Positions 47,145 to 54,912 of a DNA stretch of 64,000 bases are shown here, in pieces. The notes under the pieces were generated by a model, which searched no databases, was not told the DNA's origin, and saw only the letters and a list, made by a program, of their open reading frames with translations. The stretch is taken from positions 1,342,528 through 1,406,527 of the forward strand of contig NZ_CP037422.1 in assembly GCF_007748175.1 (NCBI RefSeq), in the 5' to 3' direction. The translations under genes and the position numbers were made by a program. The stretch is from Gimesia aquarii. Lineage in GTDB: Bacteria > Planctomycetota > Planctomycetia > Planctomycetales > Planctomycetaceae. Numbering within the stretch: the stretch's first letter is position 1; every line of letters starts with the position of its first letter.

Positions 47145-49412
47145 ATGGCAGACGAACAATTCTCGGATTCTATTTTCTCTGACGTTCCACGAGATCTGAC
47201 TGGGGGGTTAGTCGTCTTTCTTGTGGCGTTGCCTCTTTGTTTGGGAATTGCACTGGCTTCCGGAGCTCCCTTATTCTCCGGTTTGTTAGCCGGGATTGTT
47301 GGTGGGCTTGTTGTCGGGTCTATCAGTGGCTCCAGTACTAGTGTCAGTGGGCCGGCAGCAGGATTGACAGCGATTGTTATCGCACAGCTTGCTGCTTTGG
47401 GGTCTTTTGAAGCTTTTCTGTTAGCCGTTTTTATCGGTGGTATTATTCAAATTGGACTGGGGATCATCCGAGCTGGATCACTATCAGCGTTTTTTCCTTC
47501 AAGTGTGATCAAGGGCTTGCTGGCTGCCATTGGTGTGATTCTCATTCTGAAACAGATCCCCCATGTGCTGGGGCACGATACCGATCCGGAAGGGGAAATG
47601 TCGTTTTCTCAGCCTGATGAGCAAAATACCTTTTCAGAAATCCTCACGGTTATTGCAGGGGATATTCATTTTGGAGCTGCTGTTGTGGGGCTATTTTCGA
47701 TCGCCTTGCTGGTAGTGTGGGGACGAGTTCGATTCTTAAAAAATTCGCTGATTCCAGGACAGCTGGTTGTTGTATTGCTTGGTGTTCTGCTTCATATATT
47801 TTTTCAAAGTCTAGGCAAACCCTGGGCGATTGGAGTCACTCATCTTGTCCAGATTCCTGTTGCTGAATCTGCTAATGATCTTTGGACTTTTTTCCAGTTT
47901 CCTGATTTTTCACAGTGGAATAATCCGGCCGTTTATTTCGGGGGTATTACCATTGCCATTGTGGCTTCGCTTGAAACGTTGCTAAATCTGGAAGCGGTCG
48001 ACAAGCTTGATACGTTGAAACGCAATTCACCACCCAGTCGAGAGCTGGTAGCGCAGGGAGTAGGAAACATTGTTTCGGGCCTGATCGGTGGACTCCCAGT
48101 GACTTCTGTGATCGTGCGTAGTTCTGTTAACGTAAGTGTTGGCTCGAGAACCAAACTGGCCACCATTTTTCATGGTATACTGCTTTTGGTTTCCGTTATG
48201 TTGTTTCCCATCTACTTGAATATGATTCCGCTTGCCGCGTTGGCTGCGATTCTGTTGGTTACAGGGTTCAAACTTGCAAGCCCGGCCTTATTTCGCCAAA
48301 TGTTGAAGGAAGGTCGTTACCAGTTCATACCGTTTCTCGTAACGCTGCTCTCTATCGTGTTCACAGATTTGCTGGTTGGTATTTTGATTGGGTTGGCTGT
48401 CAGTGTCTTGTTTATCCTTAACAGCAATCTTCGCCAGCCGATTCGGCGGATTGTAGAGACCCATCTGGATGGCGATATTCTGCATATCGAATTGGCAAAT
48501 CAGGTTAGTTTTCTGAACCGTGCAGCGCTCAATAGACTATTCGATGACGCACAACGCGGCACTCATTTGCTGATTGATGCTACTGGGACTGACTATATCG
48601 ATCCTGATATTTTGAGTTTGATCCAAGAGTTTAAATACAATATTGCGCCAACACGAGGTATTTCAGTGAGTCTGCGTGGGTTTCGTAAAAGGTACCAATT
48701 GCACGATGAAATACAATTTGCAGACTTCACGACACGGGAGTTGCAAGATCGCGTTACGCCGGAACAGGTTCTCGAAATTTTGCGTGAAGGCAATCGACGT
48801 TTTTACACCGGCAATCGACTTTCACGAGACTTTGGACGGCAAGTTAATGCCACAGCTGGAGAACAAAACCCATTAGCAGTTGTGCTAAGTTGTATTGATT
48901 CTCGTGTACCCGCTGAATTGGTTCTGGACTTGGGGATTGGGGATATTTTCAGTGTTCGTGTTGCCGGAAATGTGATCGGTACGAAATCACTGGCGAGTAT
49001 CGAATATGGAGTGGGGGTCGCTGGTGTCAAACTGGTTCTTGTATTAGGGCACACACGTTGTGGTGCGGTGAAGTCTTCGCTTGAACTTTTAGCAGAAAAT
49101 AAAGATGTTCAACAAACAACAGGTTGTTCCCATCTGGAAGCAATTATCAACGAGGTCGAACATTCTACGGACAAAGAAGCCTGCAAACGCTTAAATGATA
49201 TGAGTCCAGCAGATCGAGAGACATTCATAGATGATGTCGCCAAGCAAAACGTTCTCAGGACAGTGCATGAAATTATAGAACGCAGTGAATCGATCCGAGA
49301 AAAAATGGATGCCGGGCTGGTGATGGTTGTTGGTGCGTTATATGACGTGAAAAGTGGAGAAATGGAGTTTCTCCTGGAGCAACCACCGGTGAGAGAAACA
49401 CAAGCTTCCTAA
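47145..49412 (+). CDS. SulP-family anion transporter fused to a beta-carbonic anhydrase
   Basis: 755 residues. Residues 1-430 are a SulP membrane transporter (FSDVPRDLTGGLVVFLVALP, ISGSSTSVSGPAAGLTAIVI, about 10-12 helices). About 445-530 look like a STAS domain. Residues 545-745 are a beta-class carbonic anhydrase with zinc ligands C583 (SCIDSR, with D585 and R587), H636 and C639 (GHTRCGAV). DIFSVRVAGNVIG and the EYGVGVAGVKLV region are also classical. The fusion suggests bicarbonate import coupled to its interconversion with CO2. That would serve pyc-type carboxylation or pH control, though sulfate or another anion is possible. The stop codon lies in a perfect 14-bp-stem hairpin. The architecture is known in databases, but its transport substrate is usually unproven. 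Confidence 0.9.
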   Translation: MADEQFSDSIFSDVPRDLTGGLVVFLVALPLCLGIALASGAPLFSGLLAGIVGGLVVGSISGSSTSVSGPAAGLTAIVIAQLAALGSFEAFLLAVFIGGIIQIGLGIIRAGSLSAFFPSSVIKGLLAAIGVILILKQIPHVLGHDTDPEGEMSFSQPDEQNTFSEILTVIAGDIHFGAAVVGLFSIALLVVWGRVRFLKNSLIPGQLVVVLLGVLLHIFFQSLGKPWAIGVTHLVQIPVAESANDLWTFFQFPDFSQWNNPAVYFGGITIAIVASLETLLNLEAVDKLDTLKRNSPPSRELVAQGVGNIVSGLIGGLPVTSVIVRSSVNVSVGSRTKLATIFHGILLLVSVMLFPIYLNMIPLAALAAILLVTGFKLASPALFRQMLKEGRYQFIPFLVTLLSIVFTDLLVGILIGLAVSVLFILNSNLRQPIRRIVETHLDGDILHIELANQVSFLNRAALNRLFDDAQRGTHLLIDATGTDYIDPDILSLIQEFKYNIAPTRGISVSLRGFRKRYQLHDEIQFADFTTRELQDRVTPEQVLEILREGNRRFYTGNRLSRDFGRQVNATAGEQNPLAVVLSCIDSRVPAELVLDLGIGDIFSVRVAGNVIGTKSLASIEYGVGVAGVKLVLVLGHTRCGAVKSSLELLAENKDVQQTTGCSHLEAIINEVEHSTDKEACKRLNDMSPADRETFIDDVAKQNVLRTVHEIIERSESIREKMDAGLVMVVGALYDVKSGEMEFLLEQPPVRETQAS

Positions 49413-49439
49413 CTTGAAAGCAGGATTTCAAGTTAGGAA
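49406..49439 (+). terminator. Perfect 14-bp stem over the stop of the SulP-carbonic anhydrase gene
   Basis: TTCCTAACTTGAAA (49406-49419) pairs fully with TTTCAAGTTAGGAA (49426-49439) around a 6-nt loop. It includes the TAA stop. There is no T-tract, so it may stabilise the mRNA end or act with Rho. Confidence 0.5.
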
Positions 49440-49492
49440 TGGATAAAACTAGAACAAAGCAATCGTTAATTATATTTTTTTGCGATTTCTAC

Positions 49493-49804
49493 TTATTCGC
49501 GTAACGCTATCTCAAACATTGCAGCACTATACGATGCTTTTCCCTGTTTGATTTCAATCTTCCCCTTCACAGGAATTACTGTAGATACTGGCTTTTGCTT
49601 GCGTTTAATCGTTAAATGAGGAGTGGTGCAAATCAGATCGCCAATTGTAATTTCAATCATAGGGCCTTGTTTTGTTTGAATTGAACGCAGAATTGCCATC
49701 TCACTCTCGAAGAACCCTTTTTGATTTCCTTCCGACACCGAAAAACAGGTAATCGTAAAGAGACAGACTAACGCACAAATGATCGTTTTAAAATGAAACA
49801 TCAT
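49493..49804 (-). CDS. Small secreted hypothetical protein, 103 aa
   Basis: Unrecognised. A signal peptide (TIICALVCLFTITCFSV) is followed by about 75 residues of probable beta structure (MIEITIGDLICTTPHLTIKR, STVIPVKGKIEIKQGKASYS). AAGGG lies 7 nt before two adjacent ATG codons. The gene is convergent with the SulP-carbonic anhydrase gene. Its single mature cysteine (LICTTP) cannot form an internal disulfide. No function can be proposed; the size and signal suggest a small periplasmic or surface protein. Confidence 0.6.
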   Translation of the reverse strand: MMFHFKTIICALVCLFTITCFSVSEGNQKGFFESEMAILRSIQTKQGPMIEITIGDLICTTPHLTIKRKQKPVSTVIPVKGKIEIKQGKASYSAAMFEIALRE

Positions 49805-50026
49805 CGAATCCCTTCTTTAATTTTTTAATACTGCTCAAGCAGCAAGAACAAATGCTGTTAAATAAACAGAAATATCATCCCTTGAATATTGCATATGGAT
49901 CTTAAAGAGTTTGCGGCTAGTAAGAAATGGATTTTTCTCCTTTATCAATAAACAGTCAATAACTAATGTATTTCCAAAAGCCTGTTTGGTTTTACTTAAA
50001 AACGTCTGCCACTGATTGGGAAATCT

Positions 50027-51205
50027 CTAATTTAGTTGACTTAATTGTTCAGAGTTACCATCAATAATAGCCTCATGAAAGCGGCTTTCATTCATTGGTG
50101 TACTACGCAACATGGAATCGAAGGCTTTTGCTGCCTGCACATAATCCCGGATAGAAGGGGCTTTGAGTTCCTTAATGTCAGTTGAAATTATATCACGATC
50201 CTGAATATTTGGTTCAATCGATTTAAAATGTGAATGAATTGCAGGTGGAGGTGATGTCGCGATCGAAAATCGTTCATAGTTTTTTTCTATCGTCGACCTC
50301 CATTCTTTTGCAGTTGCATAGATGGGAATCCCATAGTTACTACGATTGTTTTGGAGGTGTTTATGATAATCTGCTATGAAAACGATCTCTCTTACGTTCG
50401 CTTCGAGTGCAGAATCGATAATTTGTTTCTTAACGGCATAAGTGTCTCCATCTTTACTGAATGGACCATCATCCGGTAACAATCCATTTACAGAAATGAT
50501 CACAACTGTTGCCTGAGGGTCGTGTGAAATGGCACGTTCAAACTGATTTTCCGCATCAGTTTTAAATGTACCTCCATGTTGTGTGCATTGCAGGTTTGCA
50601 TCGAAATCGGCATCACCTCCTATTATTGAAAAACCGCGATGGAATGCACGGGCAACACATGGATTGTCTCGCATCTCTCGAATTAATACGTCATTAGAAG
50701 TCGTAATTCGAACATTCTTTCGGAATGAAGCGATTGCTAAACCGGCGTAAGTACAACTTGAACCATCGGGAATGACTACATTGTCTCCATCTCGGACGAT
50801 GGATGCTGTTCCATTTGCTCGAACTTTAGAATTGGCGATTAGTCTCCCGACAAGTTTTTTCTCGAGTTGCCTTTCATAAAGCTGAGTGCCATATCGAGAA
50901 GCAGTGGAATAGATTCCGAGAGGTTCTAAAGAATCCAAATGCCATTGCCACCATTCTTCTACCGATGTTTTTAGGAATTCATCGACTGTCTGACCAAATC
51001 GATCCGCGGCGATTTGGCCTATTTTATGATGCCTTAAGACTTCACCAAATGGATGAAGTCTGCGTTTTGAAAGATCGTAGGAGACATCGAGGAAATTATT
51101 GAATGTTTGGGAGCGTGAGATGTGACTATGTTGCTCTGTTAAAAGCTTCTTATACTCTTCCCAGTTTATCTTTTGTCTTTGGAGTAAAAAATTTCCGAAC
51201 TGCAT
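50027..51205 (-). CDS. Stand-alone DeoR-type sensor-domain-like protein (no DNA-binding domain)
   Basis: 392 residues with a strong ribosome-binding site (AAGGAGGATCAA before the ATG). Residues 130-290 resemble the DeoR/GlpR effector domain of the NagB-CoA transferase-like fold. The phosphosugar-loop-like VIPDGSSCTYAG has D147-G148 near the sugar-binding turn; then come ITTSNDVLI (168-174), SIIGGDADF (193-201), a KKQIIDSAL segment with K259-K260, and IADYHKH (277-283). The N-terminal 120 residues are helical and not a winged helix, and the C-terminal 100 are unassigned. It may be a sugar-phosphate sensor or an enzyme of the isomerase/deaminase superfamily. The family assignment is mine by pattern and not certain. 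Confidence 0.5.
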   Translation of the reverse strand: MQFGNFLLQRQKINWEEYKKLLTEQHSHISRSQTFNNFLDVSYDLSKRRLHPFGEVLRHHKIGQIAADRFGQTVDEFLKTSVEEWWQWHLDSLEPLGIYSTASRYGTQLYERQLEKKLVGRLIANSKVRANGTASIVRDGDNVVIPDGSSCTYAGLAIASFRKNVRITTSNDVLIREMRDNPCVARAFHRGFSIIGGDADFDANLQCTQHGGTFKTDAENQFERAISHDPQATVVIISVNGLLPDDGPFSKDGDTYAVKKQIIDSALEANVREIVFIADYHKHLQNNRSNYGIPIYATAKEWRSTIEKNYERFSIATSPPPAIHSHFKSIEPNIQDRDIISTDIKELKAPSIRDYVQAAKAFDSMLRSTPMNESRFHEAIIDGNSEQLSQLN

Positions 51206-51699
51206 TTGATCCTCCTTGTGACCTCCCTGAGCAGTGGTATTTTTCTTTGTTGTAGAAGGTCTTAATAAATGTGGTGCATTTTACCTCTGGTATTACTAGG
51301 TATGGTTTGGAAGTGGTTTCGGTAATGGAACGATTTGAATGGATGAGTGCTTGTGGAAAGTAGGTATGCACACTGATATTTCCACGAACAGATAGTTGTC
51401 ACTTTTTCATCCCGGTTTCCAGCTTACTTTTTATGAGTAAAATGTCAAATAATTTTTTTTAGAATAGTTTAGATATGTGTGAGACTAGAGGGAATATGGT
51501 AAAGAGAACAGGTCGTTTTATAGTTAAATCGTAGGACTCACACCGACCCTAAGAGGCTAATCTGAAAGAGTTTTAGATTGACTCAGAATGACGTTAATAT
51601 TCAGAAATTTTTTTTACTGTAGGCAATAGACCTCAAGAGAAATTGAATAGTGTAATTAGTATTTTTGTTTCAGTTTCGAGTATGTTATCGGACTGCTGG
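51206..51699. other. Intergenic region
   Basis: About 495 bp, AT-rich, between the sensor-like gene and a small gene. GTGTGAG (51477-51483) and CTCACAC (51537-51543) could pair across 53 nt. Nothing else is recognised. Confidence 0.4.
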
Positions 51700-51996
51700 T
51701 CACCAATTAAATATCTTTCGATGTCCATTAAAGCAGATCGAGAAATATTTGATTCCCAGTTCAATTTTGATCTCATAACGTGGGCTCTTCCAACGCGGGG
51801 ATTCAGTCTCTGATCTAACTTCGGGTAATAATCCGACTACAAACTCCTCTATATATAAACGAATCGCAAAAAGATCTTGTTCTGTGTTTTGCTGTTCGAT
51901 CTCGGAGGGAATATTCAGATACGCATCCCGCAATAATTTCTCAATTTCCAGTTCGGAATCTGTTGCCACCTGAATTGTGTGAATCGGTTTTCTCAT
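51700..51996 (-). CDS. Small hypothetical protein, about 98 aa
   Basis: Unrecognised. The frame is open upstream to 52029; I chose the ATG at 51996 because it precedes a well-formed start (RKPIHTIQVATDSELEIEKL). The first 60 residues look helical (LLRDAYLNIPSEIEQQNTEQ), with a short hydrophobic part (YIEEFVVGLLPEV). The last 25 form a probable beta strand pair (YEIKIELGIKYFSICFNG). No signal peptide and no strong ribosome-binding site. It lies downstream of the GntR regulator on the same strand, about 180 nt away. It may be a real lineage-specific gene. Confidence 0.4.
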   Translation of the reverse strand: MRKPIHTIQVATDSELEIEKLLRDAYLNIPSEIEQQNTEQDLFAIRLYIEEFVVGLLPEVRSETESPRWKSPRYEIKIELGIKYFSICFNGHRKIFNW

Positions 51997-52173
51997 AGCA
52001 CAGTTTCTCGACTGAAAAAGAAAACTCAATTTGTAACGTCAGGATTCTCTTGACTCTTAGATTGTGCTTTCGCTTGTAGTTGTTCCAGCACGTTAGGGCT
52101 GGTGACTTCTTTGGGTATTTGCTAGAACACTTCACTGTTATCATATGAGTCATGTCAGGTCTGGGGAGGAGAT

Positions 52174-52887
52174 TCAGATGATGTTTCCGCCTGCTTTTCG
52201 AAATTCTACAGAGCTTCTCAGGTGAAATAACATTGCTGCAGAAGCCGTTTCTGGTTGTCTTTTTTGTAGTGCTTCTAAAATTATTAAATGTTCTGCGTAG
52301 TCTCGCCGTAACAGTTCAGACGAATCATCTGAGATTTCATATGTCAGTCGTTTGAAACTCATACACTTGCAAATCGACTCGCTAAGAGGCAGGTTTCCAG
52401 AAGCACGTGCGATCGATGTATGAAGTTGATAATCAAATGCATGTGCTTTGGGAATCCAGTCAGGTTGTGTCGTTGGCTTAGCAGCTTTTCCATGCTCCGA
52501 TAGCAATGTCAATGTTTCGGGAGTCAACCGTCTGGTCGCCTGTAATACGGCGTGAGGTTCAAGTAGTAACCGCATTTCATGAATATCAACGAGCCAGTGT
52601 TCCGCTCCCTCTGCGACAACGGCCCGTTGTTGTGGAACCTGGGTCACAATGCCATCAGCGATTAAGCGTTGTAAAGCCTGGACGATGGGGGTTCTGCTGA
52701 GCCCTAGTTTATCAGATAATTTCGTCGTTTTTAGCACGGTGCCACTCGGAAGCATTCCCCTGACAATTTGCAGCAGAATTTGGTTGTATGCTGTTTCGAC
52801 GAGAGTCGAGGTCTCTTGGGGGATTTCACGAGACAGATTCAAAATGTCCGAGGGGCTCTGGTCTGACTGATACTCCGAGGTGTTCAT
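52174..52887 (-). CDS. GntR family transcriptional regulator (FadR/FCD type)
   Basis: 237 residues. The N-terminal winged helix is clear: NQILLQIVRGMLPSGTVLK, then TTKLSDKLGLSRTPIVQALQ and RLIADGIVTQVPQ. The C-terminal half is an FCD ligand-binding domain: EMRLLLEPHAVLQATRRL, FDYQLHTSIARASGN and EHLIILEALQKRQPETASAA, with histidines in places that bind metal in relatives (FDYQLH, DYAEHL, FHLRSS). Ligands in this family are usually organic acids or sugar acids. A perfect 7-4-7 inverted repeat lies 6 bp upstream of the start codon, suggesting autoregulation. It is divergent from the LamG-propeller gene at 53185, a plausible target. Confidence 0.9.
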   Translation of the reverse strand: MNTSEYQSDQSPSDILNLSREIPQETSTLVETAYNQILLQIVRGMLPSGTVLKTTKLSDKLGLSRTPIVQALQRLIADGIVTQVPQQRAVVAEGAEHWLVDIHEMRLLLEPHAVLQATRRLTPETLTLLSEHGKAAKPTTQPDWIPKAHAFDYQLHTSIARASGNLPLSESICKCMSFKRLTYEISDDSSELLRRDYAEHLIILEALQKRQPETASAAMLFHLRSSVEFRKAGGNII

Positions 52888-52892
52888 ACAGT

Positions 52893-52910
52893 ATATTTCC
52901 TGTGAAATAT
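52893..52910. promoter_or_regulatory. Putative GntR operator
   Basis: ATATTTC-CTGT-GAAATAT, a perfect inverted repeat with a 4-bp centre, 6-23 bp upstream of the GntR start codon. It could also reach the promoter of the divergent LamG-propeller gene about 275 bp away. Confidence 0.45.
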
Positions 52911-53184
52911 GAATTCATTAATTGATGTCGAGATTGACTTGGTTTCATTGTATGTGTAATTATAATAGTACTGCTTTGCTGAAAATACGAATGACTTAAC
53001 AAAAATCTCCTTTTTTAAGGTTTGAAATGAGTTCATTTTTAGTGATTAACAGTCATAAAGAGACTTATCCAGGGAGAGCAACTAAATTCGTATAAAAATT
53101 TTTTAGTCCTCAAATTTATTAGATTTCTTAAAAATATGCAAAAGCACGCGTTTTTTTGCATCATTCTCGAAAGGGCACGTTCGA

Positions 53185-54837
53185 ATGAAAGACCTCGTAT
53201 ACCCGTTGATGTTGATAACAAGCTGTCTAATTAATTTCACACCCACTTCCCTTTTGGCTGAAGAAGATGCATTGATTGGCCATTGGCGGCTCATGGGAGA
53301 TGTGAAAGATCAGTCGGGTTTTCATAACAATGGTTTGAATCGTGGTGTGCTTCTCAAACCTCATCATCCAGCGACATTTAATGGGGAGTCAGCTTACATT
53401 GAAGTACCGCATTCCAAGTCTTTGGCTTTAGGAACCGGTGAATTTTCCATCTCTGTGAATGTGAATACAAGGGCAGACTTAGGAGATGTCATTGGCAATG
53501 TACTTAGTAAATATGACGCCCAGAATCGAACAGGCTTTCAACTCTGTATCAAAAATAATGCGGGAGTTACCAGCAGTCAATCCAATAACCGCCATCTTCA
53601 GTTTGGGATTGATAATGGTAAGCTTGATGCAAAGTGGACTGACCACGGACAGTTGGGGGATGCCATCCTGGTTTTCAGCATGGCCGTTTATGATGGAAAA
53701 CTCTTTGCGGGTACTTGCGTTCCTGGCAAGGATGCAGCAGGTCGTGTTTTTCGATTTGATGCGGATCAAAAATGGATCGACTGTGGTGCACCCGATCTGT
53801 GTAACTCGGTCACTTCGCTGGCTGTCTTTAACGGCAAACTCTATGCCGCCACGGGTAAGTATCGACTAAGAGGCTCCTCCTTAACAGAATCAGAAAACCC
53901 GAATCTGGGAGGTAATGTCTATCGTTATGAAGGCGGCAGTAACTGGGTGCATTGCGGTAAATTACCAGAGGTCGAAGCGATCAATGGCATGGTCGTTTAC
54001 AAGGGAAATTTATACGCTTCTTCGATGTATGCCCCTGCTTCGTTTTATCGTTATGATGGTGGAAAACGCTGGACTTCATGTGGCGTTTTTGATGGCAAGC
54101 GTGTGGAATCTTTGGCAATCTATAATGGGAATCTCTACGCTTCTGGCTATGATGAAGGAGCAGTTTATCGTTTTGATGGGAAAAACTGGTCACATGCCGG
54201 GAAAGTAGGCAAGTCGACTCAAACCTATGGATTTGCTGTTTATGAAGGAAATCTCTATGTAAGTGAGTGGCCACACGCAGAAGTGTATCGCTATACCAGC
54301 GATAATCAATGGACACTCGCAGGTCGATTGGGTGAAGAAAAAGAGAGCATGCCGTTGGCCATTTATAATGGCAAGATGTATGCAGGTTCGCTTCCACTGG
54401 CTGAGGTTTATCGTTATGACGGTGGAGTCGACTGGACGAATACTGGTCGACTGGATTTCACTCCGGATGTACGCTACCGTCGGGTTTGGTCAATGGCCGT
54501 GTATCAAGGGCGGCTATTTGCAGGTACCCTGCCTGCAGGACGGGTGCATTCGATCGAAGCAGGTAAAAGTGCGACTTACGATACCGCTCTCAAACCAGGC
54601 TGGCGGCACATCGTAGCTGTTAAAGGAAAAGACCGACTCAAACTATATGTCGATGGCAAGTTAGTGGCAACGTCTTCTCAATTTGACCCCGCCGATTATG
54701 ATTTGTCGAACGGTAAACCGCTGAAGATTGGCTTTGGTTCACACGACTATTTCAACGGGAACATGAAAAATTTGCGACTCTATCAGCGTGCTTTGAATAT
54801 TGACGAGATTTCAAAATTATATCAGTCAAATAAGTAA
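53185..54837 (+). CDS. Secreted LamG-domain protein with an inserted seven-repeat beta-propeller
   Basis: 550 residues with a signal peptide (about 1-25). Residues 27-150 are the first half of a LamG/concanavalin-like domain (LIGHWRLMGDVKDQSGFHNN, YIEVPHSKSLALGTGEFSIS, LSKYDAQNRTGFQLCI). Residues about 160-450 hold seven repeats of about 40-60 residues, each starting with a variant of (M/A)AVY-x-G-x-L-(Y/F)-A and ending with VYRYDGG-x-x-W-x-x-x-G. Residues about 470-545 complete the LamG fold (GWRHIVAVKGKDRLKLYVDG, LKIGFGSHDYFNGNMKNLRL, ALNIDEISKLYQS). The propeller thus interrupts the LamG sandwich. It is a likely sugar-binding or surface protein, not an enzyme. A strong terminator follows. 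It is divergent from GntR. Confidence 0.82.
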   Translation: MKDLVYPLMLITSCLINFTPTSLLAEEDALIGHWRLMGDVKDQSGFHNNGLNRGVLLKPHHPATFNGESAYIEVPHSKSLALGTGEFSISVNVNTRADLGDVIGNVLSKYDAQNRTGFQLCIKNNAGVTSSQSNNRHLQFGIDNGKLDAKWTDHGQLGDAILVFSMAVYDGKLFAGTCVPGKDAAGRVFRFDADQKWIDCGAPDLCNSVTSLAVFNGKLYAATGKYRLRGSSLTESENPNLGGNVYRYEGGSNWVHCGKLPEVEAINGMVVYKGNLYASSMYAPASFYRYDGGKRWTSCGVFDGKRVESLAIYNGNLYASGYDEGAVYRFDGKNWSHAGKVGKSTQTYGFAVYEGNLYVSEWPHAEVYRYTSDNQWTLAGRLGEEKESMPLAIYNGKMYAGSLPLAEVYRYDGGVDWTNTGRLDFTPDVRYRRVWSMAVYQGRLFAGTLPAGRVHSIEAGKSATYDTALKPGWRHIVAVKGKDRLKLYVDGKLVATSSQFDPADYDLSNGKPLKIGFGSHDYFNGNMKNLRLYQRALNIDEISKLYQSNK

Positions 54838-54859
54838 TACCATTTCGAGCAATAAAAAA

Positions 54860-54895
54860 GGAGCCATCTGATTTCAGATGGCTCCTCGTCTTTTT
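54860..54895. terminator. Bidirectional Rho-independent terminator
   Basis: GGAGCCATCTG (54860-54870) pairs with CAGATGGCTCC (54875-54885) over an ATTT loop. It is followed by TCGTCTTTTT on the plus strand and preceded by AAAAAA, giving a T-run on the minus strand. It lies between two convergent genes. Confidence 0.88.
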
Positions 54896-54912
54896 AAAGT
54901 CACAAGCGTGTG

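Noticed and set aside
51477..51543. GTGTGAG/CTCACAC pair as a hairpin
   Set aside because: Seven base pairs across 53 nt in AT-rich sequence is close to chance; not listed as a separate feature.
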